Of a stretch of 64,000 nt of DNA, positions 54,371 through 63,911 are shown in pieces. A program made the position numbers and the translations under genes. The stretch lies in assembly GCF_031845375.1 (NCBI RefSeq), contig NZ_JAVREK010000001.1, positions 345,146-409,145 on the forward strand. The letters run 5' to 3'. A model generated the notes under the pieces. It had not been told where the DNA came from. It ran no database searches and worked only from the letters and a program-made list of their open reading frames with translations. Numbering within the stretch: the first letter of the stretch is position 1; each line of letters opens with the position of its first letter. This DNA is from Streptomonospora wellingtoniae. Lineage in GTDB: Bacteria > Actinomycetota > Actinomycetes > Streptosporangiales > Streptosporangiaceae.

Positions 54371-55912
54371 ATGGCGCTGGATCCCCTCTTCGACCTGCGC
54401 ACGCAGCCGTGGGTGCCGGTGCGCTGGCTGGCGAGCGTGCCGACCGGCCAGCGCCCCGCCCGGGTGGGCCTGCGCGAGTTGCTGGCACGCGCCCACGAAA
54501 TCGCCGGCCTGGCCGTCACCGTCCCGCCCGCCGAGGCCGGCCTGCTGCGAGTGGCCTACGCGCTCACCGCCCGCACCACCCGCCTCGACCGTGCCCAGGG
54601 CTGGAGCGACCGCCGTTTCGCCGTCCTGGACGCGGGCCGTTTCGACCCTGCGGCGATCGACGCCTACTTCGACGCCCACGCCGACCGGTTCTGGCTCTAC
54701 CACCCGCAATGGCCCTTCCTGCAGGATCCGCGCCTGAAAAAGGAGTGCCCGAAGACCTCGAGTGTGGACAAGCTCGTCGCCACCCGCCCCTCCGGCGGCA
54801 ACCACGCCTGGTTCACCCGAACCGACTCCCACCGGCCGGTGCCCCTCGACTCCGGCCAAGCGCTGCTGCACCTGCTGGTGTGGCGCTACTACGGCGCCTC
54901 GGGCACCTGCTCCACCCGCGCCGTGGACGGCACCCGCGCCGGCAATACCACCGCGGGTCCGCTGCGCAGCACCCTGTCCTACCACCCCGAGGGAGCCAGT
55001 CTGTTCGAGACCCTGCTGGCCGGCATTCCCGAACCCGGCGGTGCGGTCGATCCCGCCACGGACCGGTGCCCCTGGGAGTGGGAATCGCTGCCCGACCCGC
55101 TGGAGGCTCCGCCCGAGATCACCGGCCCGTGCTCGGGACTGACCGCCCGCGCCCAGCACGCCCTGCTGCTGGTGCCCGACACCCGTGGAGCCCACACCGC
55201 CGACGCTTACGTCACCTGGGCCTACCGCGCCAAGATCGCCCGCGACGACCCCTTCTGCATCTGGCAGTCCAGCAAGGAGGGCAACCGCTATCCCCGCCCG
55301 GCCGATGCCGACCGGGACCTTTGGCGCGACCTGGACGCTCTGGTCCTCAACGATCCGCCCGGGGCCTCCCGCCCCCAGCGCCCGGCGATCCTGACCACGG
55401 CGACCGAGCTGCTGGCCGAGACCGACACCGCCACCCTGCGCATCCGCGCGCTGGGCTTCGACCAGGACGGCCAGGCCAAGGACCGCCAGTTCGTCGCCGC
55501 CTCCACCCCGCCCCTACTCGACCTCATGGAGCGCCGCGACCAGGACATCGACGCGGCCCGCCAGGTCGGGCGCCTGCGCCTGATCGCCGAACGCGCGGGA
55601 TACCGCCTGGAGACGGCCACACGCCGCGCCTGGGCTCTCTACGCCGGCAAGACCAAGCTCGGCGACTGCGCCTGGGCTCATCAGGCCGCCGCCCGCTACT
55701 GGAGCGCGGCCGAGACCGCGTTCTGGACCCACCTGCGCCAGCGCTCCTGGCACGAGGCGGCCCCGACGTTCCACCGCCTGGCCTCCGAGGCCTACGACGC
55801 CGTCACCGACACGGCCGCCGCCGGCGTGCGCGGGGCCCGGGCCCGCGAGGCCGCCCGCATCGAGCTGCACGGCGGCCGGCCCAAGAAGACGAAGGAGAAG
55901 AAGACATCGTGA
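54371..55912 (+). CDS. cas8e: Cas8e (Cse1/CasA), large subunit of type I-E Cascade
   Basis: The 513-residue protein begins MALDPLFDLRTQPWVPVRWL, the usual Cse1 N-terminus, after a GGGAGG site. FWLYHPQWPFLQDPRLKKEC and LLHLLVWRYYGASGTCSTRA lie in the expected order. Cas8e recognises the PAM and holds the base of Cascade. Its stop codon overlaps the cse2 start (GTGA). Confidence 0.95.
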   Translation: MALDPLFDLRTQPWVPVRWLASVPTGQRPARVGLRELLARAHEIAGLAVTVPPAEAGLLRVAYALTARTTRLDRAQGWSDRRFAVLDAGRFDPAAIDAYFDAHADRFWLYHPQWPFLQDPRLKKECPKTSSVDKLVATRPSGGNHAWFTRTDSHRPVPLDSGQALLHLLVWRYYGASGTCSTRAVDGTRAGNTTAGPLRSTLSYHPEGASLFETLLAGIPEPGGAVDPATDRCPWEWESLPDPLEAPPEITGPCSGLTARAQHALLLVPDTRGAHTADAYVTWAYRAKIARDDPFCIWQSSKEGNRYPRPADADRDLWRDLDALVLNDPPGASRPQRPAILTTATELLAETDTATLRIRALGFDQDGQAKDRQFVAASTPPLLDLMERRDQDIDAARQVGRLRLIAERAGYRLETATRRAWALYAGKTKLGDCAWAHQAAARYWSAAETAFWTHLRQRSWHEAAPTFHRLASEAYDAVTDTAAAGVRGARAREAARIELHGGRPKKTKEKKTS

Positions 55913-56601
55913 CCCGCACCGCACCACCCCCCGACTCCGCGCCGGGAAACGCCCGCCGCGAGCCCTCGGCGCGGATGCGCGCCGCCCGCACCTTCGTCCA
56001 CCGCATAGGCCAGCGTTGCGCCGAGGACCGCGGGACCCGCGCGGCGCTGCGCAGCGGGCTGGGCAAACCCATGGACCGCCTCGAGCGCATGCACCGCATC
56101 GTCGCGCCCCTGCTCGACGACCGCATCCTGAGCGATGTCGAAGAGCAGCGGGCCTACTACGCCGTGGCCGCCATGGTCGCCCTCACCCACGACAGCGACC
56201 GCCCCGCCGGCCCCCCCGCCCCCGACCACCACGCCCACCTCGCACCGAAAACCGCGCGCTACGGCACCAGCCTGGGACGCGCCTTCGCCGACGCGGTAGC
56301 CGCCGGCACCTCCCGCGGCATACGCGAAAGCGCCGCCGAGACCCGCCTCAACCTGCTCACCCGCCAGAGCGCCACCGGGCTGCACCGCCACCTTCCCTCG
56401 GCCGTGCGCCAACTGCACACCGCCGGTGTAGCCGTCGACTTCGCCCGCCTACTCAGCGACATCCGCTCCTGGCGGCGCTACCGGGGCGACGTCAGCCGCC
56501 GCTGGCTGCAGGACTTCTACTCCACCCGCAACCGCGACGAACTGCAACGCGCCCGCGCCGCCGACCCCGATCGCGACCCCGGCTCCGATACAGCCGACTG
56601 A
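55909..56601 (+). CDS. cse2: Cse2 (CasB), small subunit of Cascade
   Basis: The GTG at 55909 gives 230 residues of helical protein. FVHRIGQRCAEDRGTRAALR, EEQRAYYAVAAMVALTHDSD and RLLSDIRSWRRYRGDVSRRW, LQDFYS match CasB. Two copies per Cascade stabilise the displaced strand. It overlaps cas8e by 4 bp and precedes cas7 by 31 bp. Confidence 0.93.
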   Translation: MTRTAPPPDSAPGNARREPSARMRAARTFVHRIGQRCAEDRGTRAALRSGLGKPMDRLERMHRIVAPLLDDRILSDVEEQRAYYAVAAMVALTHDSDRPAGPPAPDHHAHLAPKTARYGTSLGRAFADAVAAGTSRGIRESAAETRLNLLTRQSATGLHRHLPSAVRQLHTAGVAVDFARLLSDIRSWRRYRGDVSRRWLQDFYSTRNRDELQRARAADPDRDPGSDTAD

Positions 56602-56632
56602 CCGAGCCCGTACCGCACAGGAGAAGAAGACG

Positions 56633-57790
56633 ATGACCTCTACCGCCCCCGGCCGCTTCATCGACATCCACGTCCTGCAGACCATCCCCTATGCCAACCT
56701 GAACCGCGACGAGACAAACTCGGTCAAAACGGTCGAATACGGCGGAACCCGGCGCACCCGGGTGAGCAGCCAGAGCTGGAAGCGCGCCACCCGCACCGAC
56801 TTCCAGGACCGCATCGGCGAAGCGGCCGTGCGCACCCGCCGCATCGGCGAAGCCGTCGAACGCTTCCTGCGCACCGACCGCGACTGGCCCGCCGACCTAG
56901 CCCGGCGCGCCGGCCAGCACACCGCCGCCGGCTCCAGCATCAAGGCCGACCCGCCCTCCCCCGACGAGCCCGCCTGGTCGACCAACGCCATGGTCTATGT
57001 CCCCGAGACCGCCATCGCCCGCCTCGCCGACCTCGCCGAGCAGCACCGCGCCGAACTGGAGAGCGCCCACGACATGAAGAAGGGCGCCAAGAGCGTACTG
57101 CCCAAGGACGACATCGACGCCGTCCTGCGCTCTACCAACGGCGTCATCAACCTGTTCGGCCGCATGCTGCGCGAGGTCGACTCCGCCGGGGTGGACGGGG
57201 CCGTGCAGGCCGCCCACGCCTTCACCACCCACGCCACCGACGTCGAACTCGACTACTTCGCCGCCGTCGACGACCTCACCGATGTGTGGAACGAGGACGC
57301 CGGCAGCGCCCACATGGGCGACCAGGAGTACAGCGCCGGCCTGTTCTACCGCTACGCCACCGTCGACGTGGGCGACCTGCTGACCAACATCGGCGGCGAC
57401 CTCGGCGCCGCCCGCACCCTCGTCCCGGCCTTCCTCGAGGCGTTCCTGCTGTCGGTGCCGCGCGCCAAGAAGACCGCCACCGCCCCCCACACCATCCCGG
57501 ACCTGGCCCACATCGCCGTGCGCACCGACCGGCCCGTCTCCTACGCCGCGGCCTTCGAAAAACCCGTCATCTCCGCGCGCGAGGGCGGCTACACCGCCCC
57601 CTCTTGCCAGGCGCTGGCCGACTACGCCGCCACCGCTACCCGGCTGCTGGGCACGCAGGGCCTGCGCGCCGGCGCCTGGGCCGGCGGCGACCTGCCCGAG
57701 CCCGCCCGGCTGGGCCAGCGGTGCGACTCCTTCCCCCAGCTCGTCGCCGCCGCCACCACCGCGGCGCTGGGCGAAGGGTCCCGACAGTGA
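56633..57790 (+). CDS. cas7e: Cas7e (Cse4/CasC), Cascade backbone
   Basis: The 385-residue protein starts FIDIHVLQTIPYANLNRDET, then NSVKTVEYGGTRRTRVSSQS and WKRATR, which is diagnostic for Cas7e. AGLFYRYATVDVGDLLTNIG and SVPRAKKTATAPHTIPDLAH also fit. Six copies line the crRNA, and each flips out every sixth spacer base. That property is relevant to the pseudo-spacer match described above. It overlaps cas5 by 4 bp. Confidence 0.96.
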   Translation: MTSTAPGRFIDIHVLQTIPYANLNRDETNSVKTVEYGGTRRTRVSSQSWKRATRTDFQDRIGEAAVRTRRIGEAVERFLRTDRDWPADLARRAGQHTAAGSSIKADPPSPDEPAWSTNAMVYVPETAIARLADLAEQHRAELESAHDMKKGAKSVLPKDDIDAVLRSTNGVINLFGRMLREVDSAGVDGAVQAAHAFTTHATDVELDYFAAVDDLTDVWNEDAGSAHMGDQEYSAGLFYRYATVDVGDLLTNIGGDLGAARTLVPAFLEAFLLSVPRAKKTATAPHTIPDLAHIAVRTDRPVSYAAAFEKPVISAREGGYTAPSCQALADYAATATRLLGTQGLRAGAWAGGDLPEPARLGQRCDSFPQLVAAATTAALGEGSRQ

Positions 57791-58638
57791 CCACACCCGA
57801 GCACACCCCCGCCCTCCTCCTGTCGCTCTCGGGGCCCCTGCAGTCCTGGGGCGAACGCAGCCACTTCAACCGCCGCGACACCGCCCGCCAGCCCACTCGC
57901 TCAGGGCTTCTCGGACTGCTCTCCGCGGCCCTGGGCCGACCCCGCACCGACGGCATCGACGACCTGGCGCGGCTCTCGGTGACCGTGCGCACCGACCGCC
58001 CCGGCACACTCCTACGCGACCTGCACACCGTCGGCGGCGGACTACCCAAAGCCGAAACCGTCACCACCGCCAAAGGCGACAAACGCGACGACCCGGCTGC
58101 CACCCTGCTCAGCGAGCGCTACTACCTGGCCGACGCCGCCTTCACCGCCGCCCTGAGCGCCGAGGCCGACGACGCCGACCTCATCGACTCCTGCGCCCGC
58201 GCACTGCGCGCACCCGTGTGGCCGCCCTACCTCGGGCGGCGCGCCTGCCCGCCCAGCGGCCCCCTGCTGCTGGGGCGCACGCACGCTCCCTGGCACCACC
58301 TCATCCACCTGCCGCTGGCCCGCCAAGGTCCGAGCGGTGAGCACAACGGCGGCACCGGGCCCGACACCCGGGTCACCCTCCACAGCGACCGGCCGCTGGA
58401 CCACCTGCCACCCGCCGACGAGAACCCCGCTGAGTCCGGGGGCGATGCCATCGGCGAAGCCAACGACGACCCGATCAGCTTCCACCCCCAACAGCGCCGC
58501 TACCGGGCCCGCCCCCTGTACAGCCGCACCCTCGACCGGCCCGGGCAGCAGTGCGCCGGCCTGGGCACCGACTACCTCACCGCGCTGGAGACCTACCTCG
58601 GCGACCACGCCGCCCCCCTGGGAGGACTCACCCCATGA
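57787..58638 (+). CDS. cas5e: Cas5e (CasD), crRNA 5'-handle-binding subunit
   Basis: The GTG at 57787 gives 283 residues: LLLSLSGPLQSWGERSHFNR and RDTARQPTRSGLLGLLSAAL are the Cas5e signature. KGDKRDDPAATLLSERYYLA and YLGRRACPPSGPLLLG follow. It starts and ends in 4-bp overlaps with cas7 and cas6e. Confidence 0.95.
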   Translation: MTTPEHTPALLLSLSGPLQSWGERSHFNRRDTARQPTRSGLLGLLSAALGRPRTDGIDDLARLSVTVRTDRPGTLLRDLHTVGGGLPKAETVTTAKGDKRDDPAATLLSERYYLADAAFTAALSAEADDADLIDSCARALRAPVWPPYLGRRACPPSGPLLLGRTHAPWHHLIHLPLARQGPSGEHNGGTGPDTRVTLHSDRPLDHLPPADENPAESGGDAIGEANDDPISFHPQQRRYRARPLYSRTLDRPGQQCAGLGTDYLTALETYLGDHAAPLGGLTP

Positions 58639-59285
58639 CCGTCTGGCTCACCCGCATCCGCCCCGACCTGCGCCGACGCGAAGCCCGCCGCGACCTGGCC
58701 AGCGCCGTGGGCATGCACCACCGCCTCATGAGCCTGTTCCCCGACGACACCGACGACGCACGACGCAGCTTCGGCGTCCTCTTCCGCGTCGAGGACACCG
58801 AAACCGCCCCCCAGATCCTGCTGCAAAGCACCACCGCCCCCCAGTTGGAGCGCCTGCCCGCCGACTACGCCACCACCCAGATCCGCGAGATCACCCCACT
58901 CCTGCAGGCCCTGGCCCACGGGCGCCGCGTCCACTACCGCATCGCCGCCAACCCCATCCGCCGCCCCGGTCGCACCACCCGCCAAGAGCACGGTGCCCCC
59001 GCGGTCGTCCCCCTGAGCGGAAAGGCGGCCGAGCAGTGGTGGCTGACCCAGTCCGAAGCGGCCGGCATCAAAGTCGAGACCCTGCACGCCCGCCCACTGG
59101 ATGCCGCCCGCGGTGAACGCGCCCAAGACAAGCGCCGTATCCGCCACGCCCGCACCCTGTTCGAGGGCACCGCCCATATCGACGACGCCGACCTGTTGCG
59201 CCAGCGCACCGTCGAGGGAATCGGGCGCGGCAAGGCCTACGGCTGCGGCCTGCTGAGCCTGGCCCCGGCCCGAGGGTCGGCATGA
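58635..59285 (+). CDS. cas6e: Cas6e (CasE), crRNA-processing endoribonuclease
   Basis: The ATG at 58635 (MTVWLTRIRPDLRRREARRD) gives 216 residues. VGMHHRLMSLFPDD carries the candidate catalytic histidine. The C-terminal glycine-rich loop reads VEGIGRGKAYGCGLLSL. Cas6e cuts the repeat at the base of its stem, which both array repeats and the pseudo-repeats retain. Confidence 0.95.
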   Translation: MTVWLTRIRPDLRRREARRDLASAVGMHHRLMSLFPDDTDDARRSFGVLFRVEDTETAPQILLQSTTAPQLERLPADYATTQIREITPLLQALAHGRRVHYRIAANPIRRPGRTTRQEHGAPAVVPLSGKAAEQWWLTQSEAAGIKVETLHARPLDAARGERAQDKRRIRHARTLFEGTAHIDDADLLRQRTVEGIGRGKAYGCGLLSLAPARGSA

Positions 59286-60247
59286 GCACCCCGGCCCGCC
59301 GCAAACTCGCCGCGCCCACCGTGGCCATGCTCCCCCGCGTGGCCGACTCCCTGTCCTTCCTCTACCTCGACGTCGTGCGCGTCTACCAGGACGACACCGG
59401 CATCTGCGCCCACGTGGCCACCGAGAAGCGCGGCAGCGAATACGTCTACCTGCCCACGGCCGCGCTCAGCAGCCTGCTTCTGGGCCCGGGAACCTCCATC
59501 ACGGCGCGAGCCCTGACCACGCTCGCCCGCCACGGCACCACCGTCGTGGCCACCGGTGCAGGCGGTGTGCGCTGCTACTCCGCCATGGTCGCCCATTCCC
59601 TGAGCACCGACTGGCTCGAACACCAGGCACGAGCCTGGGCCGACCCCCACCAGCGCTTGGCGGTCGCGCGGCGGATGTATGCCCAGCGGTTCGGCGACGC
59701 CGCTGTGGCGCCTGAAGCCTCCCTGGCCCAGATGCGCGGTATGGAGGGCCAGCGCATCAAGGCCATGTATCGCCTGTTGGCCCAGCAGTACAAGCTCGGC
59801 CGGTTTCGCCGCTCGTATGACCCCGAGGACTGGGACGACCAGGACCCGGTGAATCTCGCCTTGTCCTCGGCCAACACCTGTCTGTACGGCATCGTTCACG
59901 CCGCCGTGGTGGCTCTGGGGTGCTCGCCGGCCCTGGGATTCATCCACAGCGGCAACCAGCAGGCCTTCGTCTACGACATCGCCGATCTCTACAAAGCCGA
60001 ACTCACCATTCCGCTGGCCTTCTCGCTGAACCGCGCTACGCACCCCGAGCAGCAGGCCCGCCGCCACTTCCGCGACCAGCTGCGGCTGTTTCAGTTGCTA
60101 CCGCGCATCGTCACCGATATCCAGCGCCTGCTGGCACCCGACGTCGCCATCGCGACCCCAGACCTTGAAGAACAGGTCGTCGACCTGTGGGATCCCGTTT
60201 CGGGTGTGGTGCCCGGTGCCGTCAACCATGCAGGTGAAGCCGAATGA
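59282..60247 (+). CDS. cas1e: Cas1e integrase
   Basis: The 321-residue protein has the Cas1 metal ligands: glutamate in MRGMEGQRIKAMYRLLA, then histidine and aspartate in GFIHSGNQQAFVYDIADLYK. Cas1 with Cas2 integrates new spacers at the leader-repeat junction. The ATG overlaps the cas6e stop. The C-terminus ends about 47 bp before cas2. Confidence 0.96.
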   Translation: MSTPARRKLAAPTVAMLPRVADSLSFLYLDVVRVYQDDTGICAHVATEKRGSEYVYLPTAALSSLLLGPGTSITARALTTLARHGTTVVATGAGGVRCYSAMVAHSLSTDWLEHQARAWADPHQRLAVARRMYAQRFGDAAVAPEASLAQMRGMEGQRIKAMYRLLAQQYKLGRFRRSYDPEDWDDQDPVNLALSSANTCLYGIVHAAVVALGCSPALGFIHSGNQQAFVYDIADLYKAELTIPLAFSLNRATHPEQQARRHFRDQLRLFQLLPRIVTDIQRLLAPDVAIATPDLEEQVVDLWDPVSGVVPGAVNHAGEAE

Positions 60248-60293
60248 CCGGCGCCCCCGGCGGCCCGGAGCCGTTATGGGAAAGTGAGGGCTG

Positions 60294-60626
60294 ATGGCTT
60301 CGATGATCACCATCGCCGCTACCGCGGTGCCCGACCACCTGCGCGGTGCGTTGACCCGGTGGCTCCTGGAGGTCACCCCCGAATTGTATGTGGGCACTGT
60401 CTCCGCTCGCGTTCGAGATGAGCTTTGGGAGGCGACGTGCGGGTGTGTAGGGGAGGGCACGGCAGTTCTGGTGTATCCCGCCAGCAATGAGCAAGGCTTC
60501 GAACTCCGTACGTCCGGAGGGCGGCGGCGCTATCCCACGGATTTCGATGGGATGACGCTCGTCGCCTTCCGGCAACGTCCGCCGACGCTCGCGGAGGGCG
60601 ACAACAAAACGGTAACGCCCTTCTGA
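60294..60626 (+). CDS. cas2e: Cas2e
   Basis: The 110-residue protein starts MASMITIAATAVPDHLRGAL and contains LTRWLLEVTPELYVGTVSAR, the Cas2e fold. It ends EGDNKTVTPF. The codons for DNKTV contain the AACAAAACGG leader motif of array 2, and only 18 bp separate its stop codon from the first repeat, so the gene's 3' end doubles as leader sequence. Confidence 0.95.
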   Translation: MASMITIAATAVPDHLRGALTRWLLEVTPELYVGTVSARVRDELWEATCGCVGEGTAVLVYPASNEQGFELRTSGGRRRYPTDFDGMTLVAFRQRPPTLAEGDNKTVTPF

Positions 60627-60644
60627 AGCTGCAGGTCGGTGAGT
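60603..60644 (+). promoter_or_regulatory. Leader of CRISPR array 2
   Basis: AACAAAACGG at 60603 lies 32 bp before the first repeat, and GCAGGTCGGTGAGT (60631-60644) abuts it. Both match the array 1 leader at the same spacing. The left part overlaps the end of cas2. Confidence 0.8.
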
Positions 60645-62268
60645 GTGCGCCCCGCGCGAGCGGGGGTGAGCCGCGTCGGCCTCACCTGCACCGACGCCGG
60701 GACTGGTGCGCCCCGCGCGAGCGGGGGTGAGCCGTAGTGGTAGAGCATCGTCTCAGCGCGCCGCTGGTGCGCCCCGCGCGAGCGGGGGTGAGCCGTTCGG
60801 CGTTGTGCAGCCGGTGGGCACGCGCCTGTGCGCCCCGCGCGAGCGGGGGTGAGCCGAGTGCGCGCCCTCGCTCTGTAAATGCTGTGTAGTGCGCCCCGCG
60901 CGAGCGGGGGTGAGCCGCCCGCCGACACCACTGCGGCAACCCCCGCGTCGTGCGCCCCGCGCGAGCGGGGGTGAGCCGCCGATGTGAGTGCTCAGGAACG
61001 CAACTACTCCGTGCGCCCCGCGCGAGCGGGGGTGAGCCGTCCGGCTCCGCCACGGTGATTCCTACAGGGCCGTGCGCCCCGCGCGAGCGGGGGTGAGCCG
61101 GTACGCACTGCCTCCAGGCGGGCGGTGATGCGGTGCGCCCCGCGCGAGCGGGGGTGAGCCGGCGACCGCGACCGCGATCATCGACTCTGCATAGTGCGCC
61201 CCGCGCGAGCGGGGGTGAGCCGTGGCCGACGTCGACGGCCACCGTCACCCAGGCGTGCGCCCCGCGCGAGCGGGGGTGAGCCGGCGTTGACCAACCTCAC
61301 GGGCGCGATCGAGGCGTGCGCCCCGCGCGAGCGGGGGTGAGCCGGTCGTGATCAACATGTGCGGCTACAACTACGGGTGCGCCCCGCGCGAGCGGGGGTG
61401 AGCCGGCGCTGTCGGGGGAGGTCGACAAGCTCACCGCGTGCGCCCCGCGCGAGCGGGGGTGAGCCGTACGAGGGGTACTCGGTGTGGCGGGCGATGCGGT
61501 GCGCCCCGCGCGAGCGGGGGTGAGCCGCGGGTCACCGCCGCGGCGTCGCCGTCGGCGGCCAGGCGCAGCCGTGCGCCCCGCGCGAGCGGGGGTGAGCCGG
61601 TGTCCCGCCCCGGCGTCGATATGCACCGGGCGTGCGCCCCGCGCGAGCGGGGGTGAGCCGGTGCTTCAGCTCCTCCCAGACGGGGCGGGTCCGTGCGCCC
61701 CGCGCGAGCGGGGGTGAGCCGCTTGGTCAGCAGCGCGACTTCGACCGTGTCCTGTGCGCCCCGCGCGAGCGGGGGTGAGCCGCGTCCGCTGGGGCGCCTC
61801 GACATCGGTGCCGAGTGCGCCCCGCGCGAGCGGGGGTGAGCCGATGCGCTGCTGTGGCCCGAGCAGATCACGGCGGTGCGCCCCGCGCGAGCGGGGGTGA
61901 GCCGTTCGCCCCGATCCCGCTGCCGCGCACGTGCCGGTGCGCCCCGCGCGAGCGGGGGTGAGCCGCCCTCGTGGCCGTCGAGCTCCTCGTGCACGTAGTG
62001 CGCCCCGCGCGAGCGGGGGTGAGCCGGGGGCGACGATGACAGACGACACCCGCGCCCCGTGCGCCCCGCGCGAGCGGGGGTGAGCCAGCTCCGTCGACCT
62101 GGAGATCCCGGGGGAGGACGTGCGCCCCGCGCGAGCGGGGGTGAGCCTGCACGGCGGCCTCCTCGCGGTGGGCTGGTCTGTGCGCCCCGCGCGAGCGGGG
62201 GTGAGCCGGTCCTGGCTAAACACCCGCTCGTCGAGCTCGGGTGCGCCCCGCGCGAGCGGGGGTGAGCC
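60645..62268 (+). CRISPR. CRISPR array 2, type I-E, 27 repeats
   Basis: There are 27 repeats of 28 bp, each GTGCGCCCCGCG, CGAGCGGGG and GTGAGCC in succession. The 26 spacers are 33 bp except for a 44-bp spacer at 61527-61570 and a 32-bp one at 62148. G follows the repeat in 24 of 27 units; three of the last four repeats lack it (A, T, G, T). The array is read rightward from the cas2 side, so the newest spacers are on the left. The end adjoins a frameshifted small gene. Confidence 0.98.
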
Positions 62269-62297
62269 TCCGGATGAGCGCCACCGTGGCACGGCGG

Positions 62298-62601
62298 TCA
62301 GCGCCTCTTGCTGCCGGGCATGAGGAGCAGGAAGTCCTCGAAGCTGGTGCGGATGAGTTGGTCCATCTGCTCCAGCGAGGGCCCACCGGGCTCGCCGTAG
62401 GGGCCGATCACGGCGGTGTAGCGCGGGATCCAGGTGAACCCTTGGTCGAGACGGTCGTTGACGTGGCGGTGAACAGTCGGGCCAGCGCCTCCACGATCCT
62501 CTCGGAGGGGAGGCGGCGATGGTCGCGCGGAGGTTGGCGAGCAGGATGTCCTTGCTGAGCAGGGGGTGGCTGAGGTGGACGCTGCGGGACGGGGCAGCCA
62601 T
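62298..62601 (-). pseudogene. Frameshifted small gene of unknown function
   Basis: The start at 62601 gives MAAPSRSVHLSHPLLSKDIL, LANLRATIAA. A second frame continues SERIVEALARLFT. A third gives VNDRLDQGFTWIPRYTAVIG, PYGEPGGPSLEQMDQLIRTS and FEDFLLLMPGSKRR with a stop at 62298. Two frameshifts break one gene of about 100 residues. I do not recognise the family. It lies between array 2 and a recombinase and was probably part of the same element. Confidence 0.55.
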
Positions 62602-62738
62602 GGCGCAGTCTCCCTTCGGTGGTGAGAAGCGCTGACGTATCGGGCAGGTGTCCGCGGCCGCGCTCGGAGAGCGGGCTCTCGACGGCCGTCGGTCCGGCGC
62701 CTGCGGCGCCGCTGGCACCGGACCGACGGGCGGCGGGC

Positions 62739-63890
62739 TCACCCGTGGTCGGCTGATGTCTTGCCGGAGATGAGGTTGGCGGTGGCCTCGGCGGCCTGGC
62801 GGGCGACCTGGGGGAACACGCTCTGGTAGGTGTCCTGGGTGAACCCGGTGGTGGCGTGGCCCAGTTCGGCGGAGACGACCTTGATGTCGACCCCGGCGGC
62901 CAGGCTCATCGAGGCCGCGCCGTGGCGCAGGTCGTGCAGCCGCACCGGCGGCAACTGGGCCTCCTGGGCCAATTGCTGGAACAGCAGGGTGACCTGGGCA
63001 GGGTGCAGGGCGGAGCCGTCGGGGTGGGTGAACACCAGCCCGGACTCCTGCCAGTGGGGGCCGGCGGCCAGGCGTTCGCGTTTCTGGCAGCGGCGCCACT
63101 CGCGCAGCACCCGGACGGTTTCGGCGTCGAGGGTGATGGTGCGCTCGCCAGCGTCGCTCTTGGGGGTGGTGGTGACGGTGCCCCAGCCCAGCTGCACGAT
63201 CTGGGTGCGGATGTCAACGGCGTGCTCGTCCAGGCGGGTGTTGGACCAGGGCAGCCCGACCGCTTCGCCGCGGCGGGGGCCTTTGAACGCGATCAAGTGG
63301 AACAGGGCATAGAGCCGGTCGCGTTTGGCGCGGTCGAGGAAGGTGCGGGTCTGTTCGGGGGTCCAGACCATCACCGCCGAAGGGACCTCGCCGGTGCGGC
63401 GCCACTGCTTGACGCGTTCGGCGGTCCAGACCATGGGGCGGGGCCGCCGGCTGCTGGGCAGGGCCAGGTGGGCGGCGGGGTTGGTGGTGATGGGCAGGTC
63501 GGGTCGGGAGATGGCGACGTTGAGGGCGCGGCGCAGCGTGGCCTTGAAGCGGTGCTTGGAGGCGGTTCCGGCCACCCGCATCCCGCGCACGCTCGTCCGC
63601 ACCTGGAGGTCCTTCGAGGCACGGGCGGCGCGGATGTAGTCGTTGCGTTCCTCGATGGCGTCGAAGCAGGCTTGGATGTGGCCCAGTCGGAGTTTGTCCA
63701 GGGGGATGGGGCCGAGGTGGGCTTCGAAGTGGTTGCGGATGTGGCCGCGGTAGTTGCTGCGGGTGGTTTCGGCGATGTCGGCGTTGGCGACCCAGATGTG
63801 CAGCCACTGGCCGGTGGTGGGGACTTCGGTGGTGACTTCTCCGCCGGTCAGGCGTGCGCGGATCTGGTCGAGGGTGAGCTTCCCCCGCTT
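62739..63890 (-). pseudogene. Tyrosine recombinase (integrase) lacking its N-terminus
   Basis: The C-terminal catalytic domain is intact: the first arginine in GPRRGEAVGLPW, then VRLHDLRHGAASMSLAAGVD, AELGHATTG and the tyrosine in FTQDTYQSVFP. The core-binding domain is readable upstream as TTGQWLHIWVANADIAETTR, SNYRGHIRNHFEAHLGPIPL. No ATG, GTG or TTG exists in that part of the frame until 63602, and the arm-binding domain is missing where an IS3-type end begins. It looks truncated, so it is probably inactive. Such integrases act on tRNA 3' ends, which fits the tRNA-Lys fragment at 49242. Confidence 0.8.
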
Positions 63891-63911
63891 GCACGGACAC
63901 CGTCGGTGAGG

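Noticed and set aside
60530..63099. Reading frames on the minus strand across array 2, including one of 477 codons
   Set aside because: Repeat-derived artefacts; only the 62298-62601 part has non-repeat protein character.
63878..63905. Sequence CCCCGCTTGC near the IS3 end resembling the CRISPR repeat
   Set aside because: Only about 10 consecutive bases agree, without stem or handle; most likely chance in GC-rich DNA.
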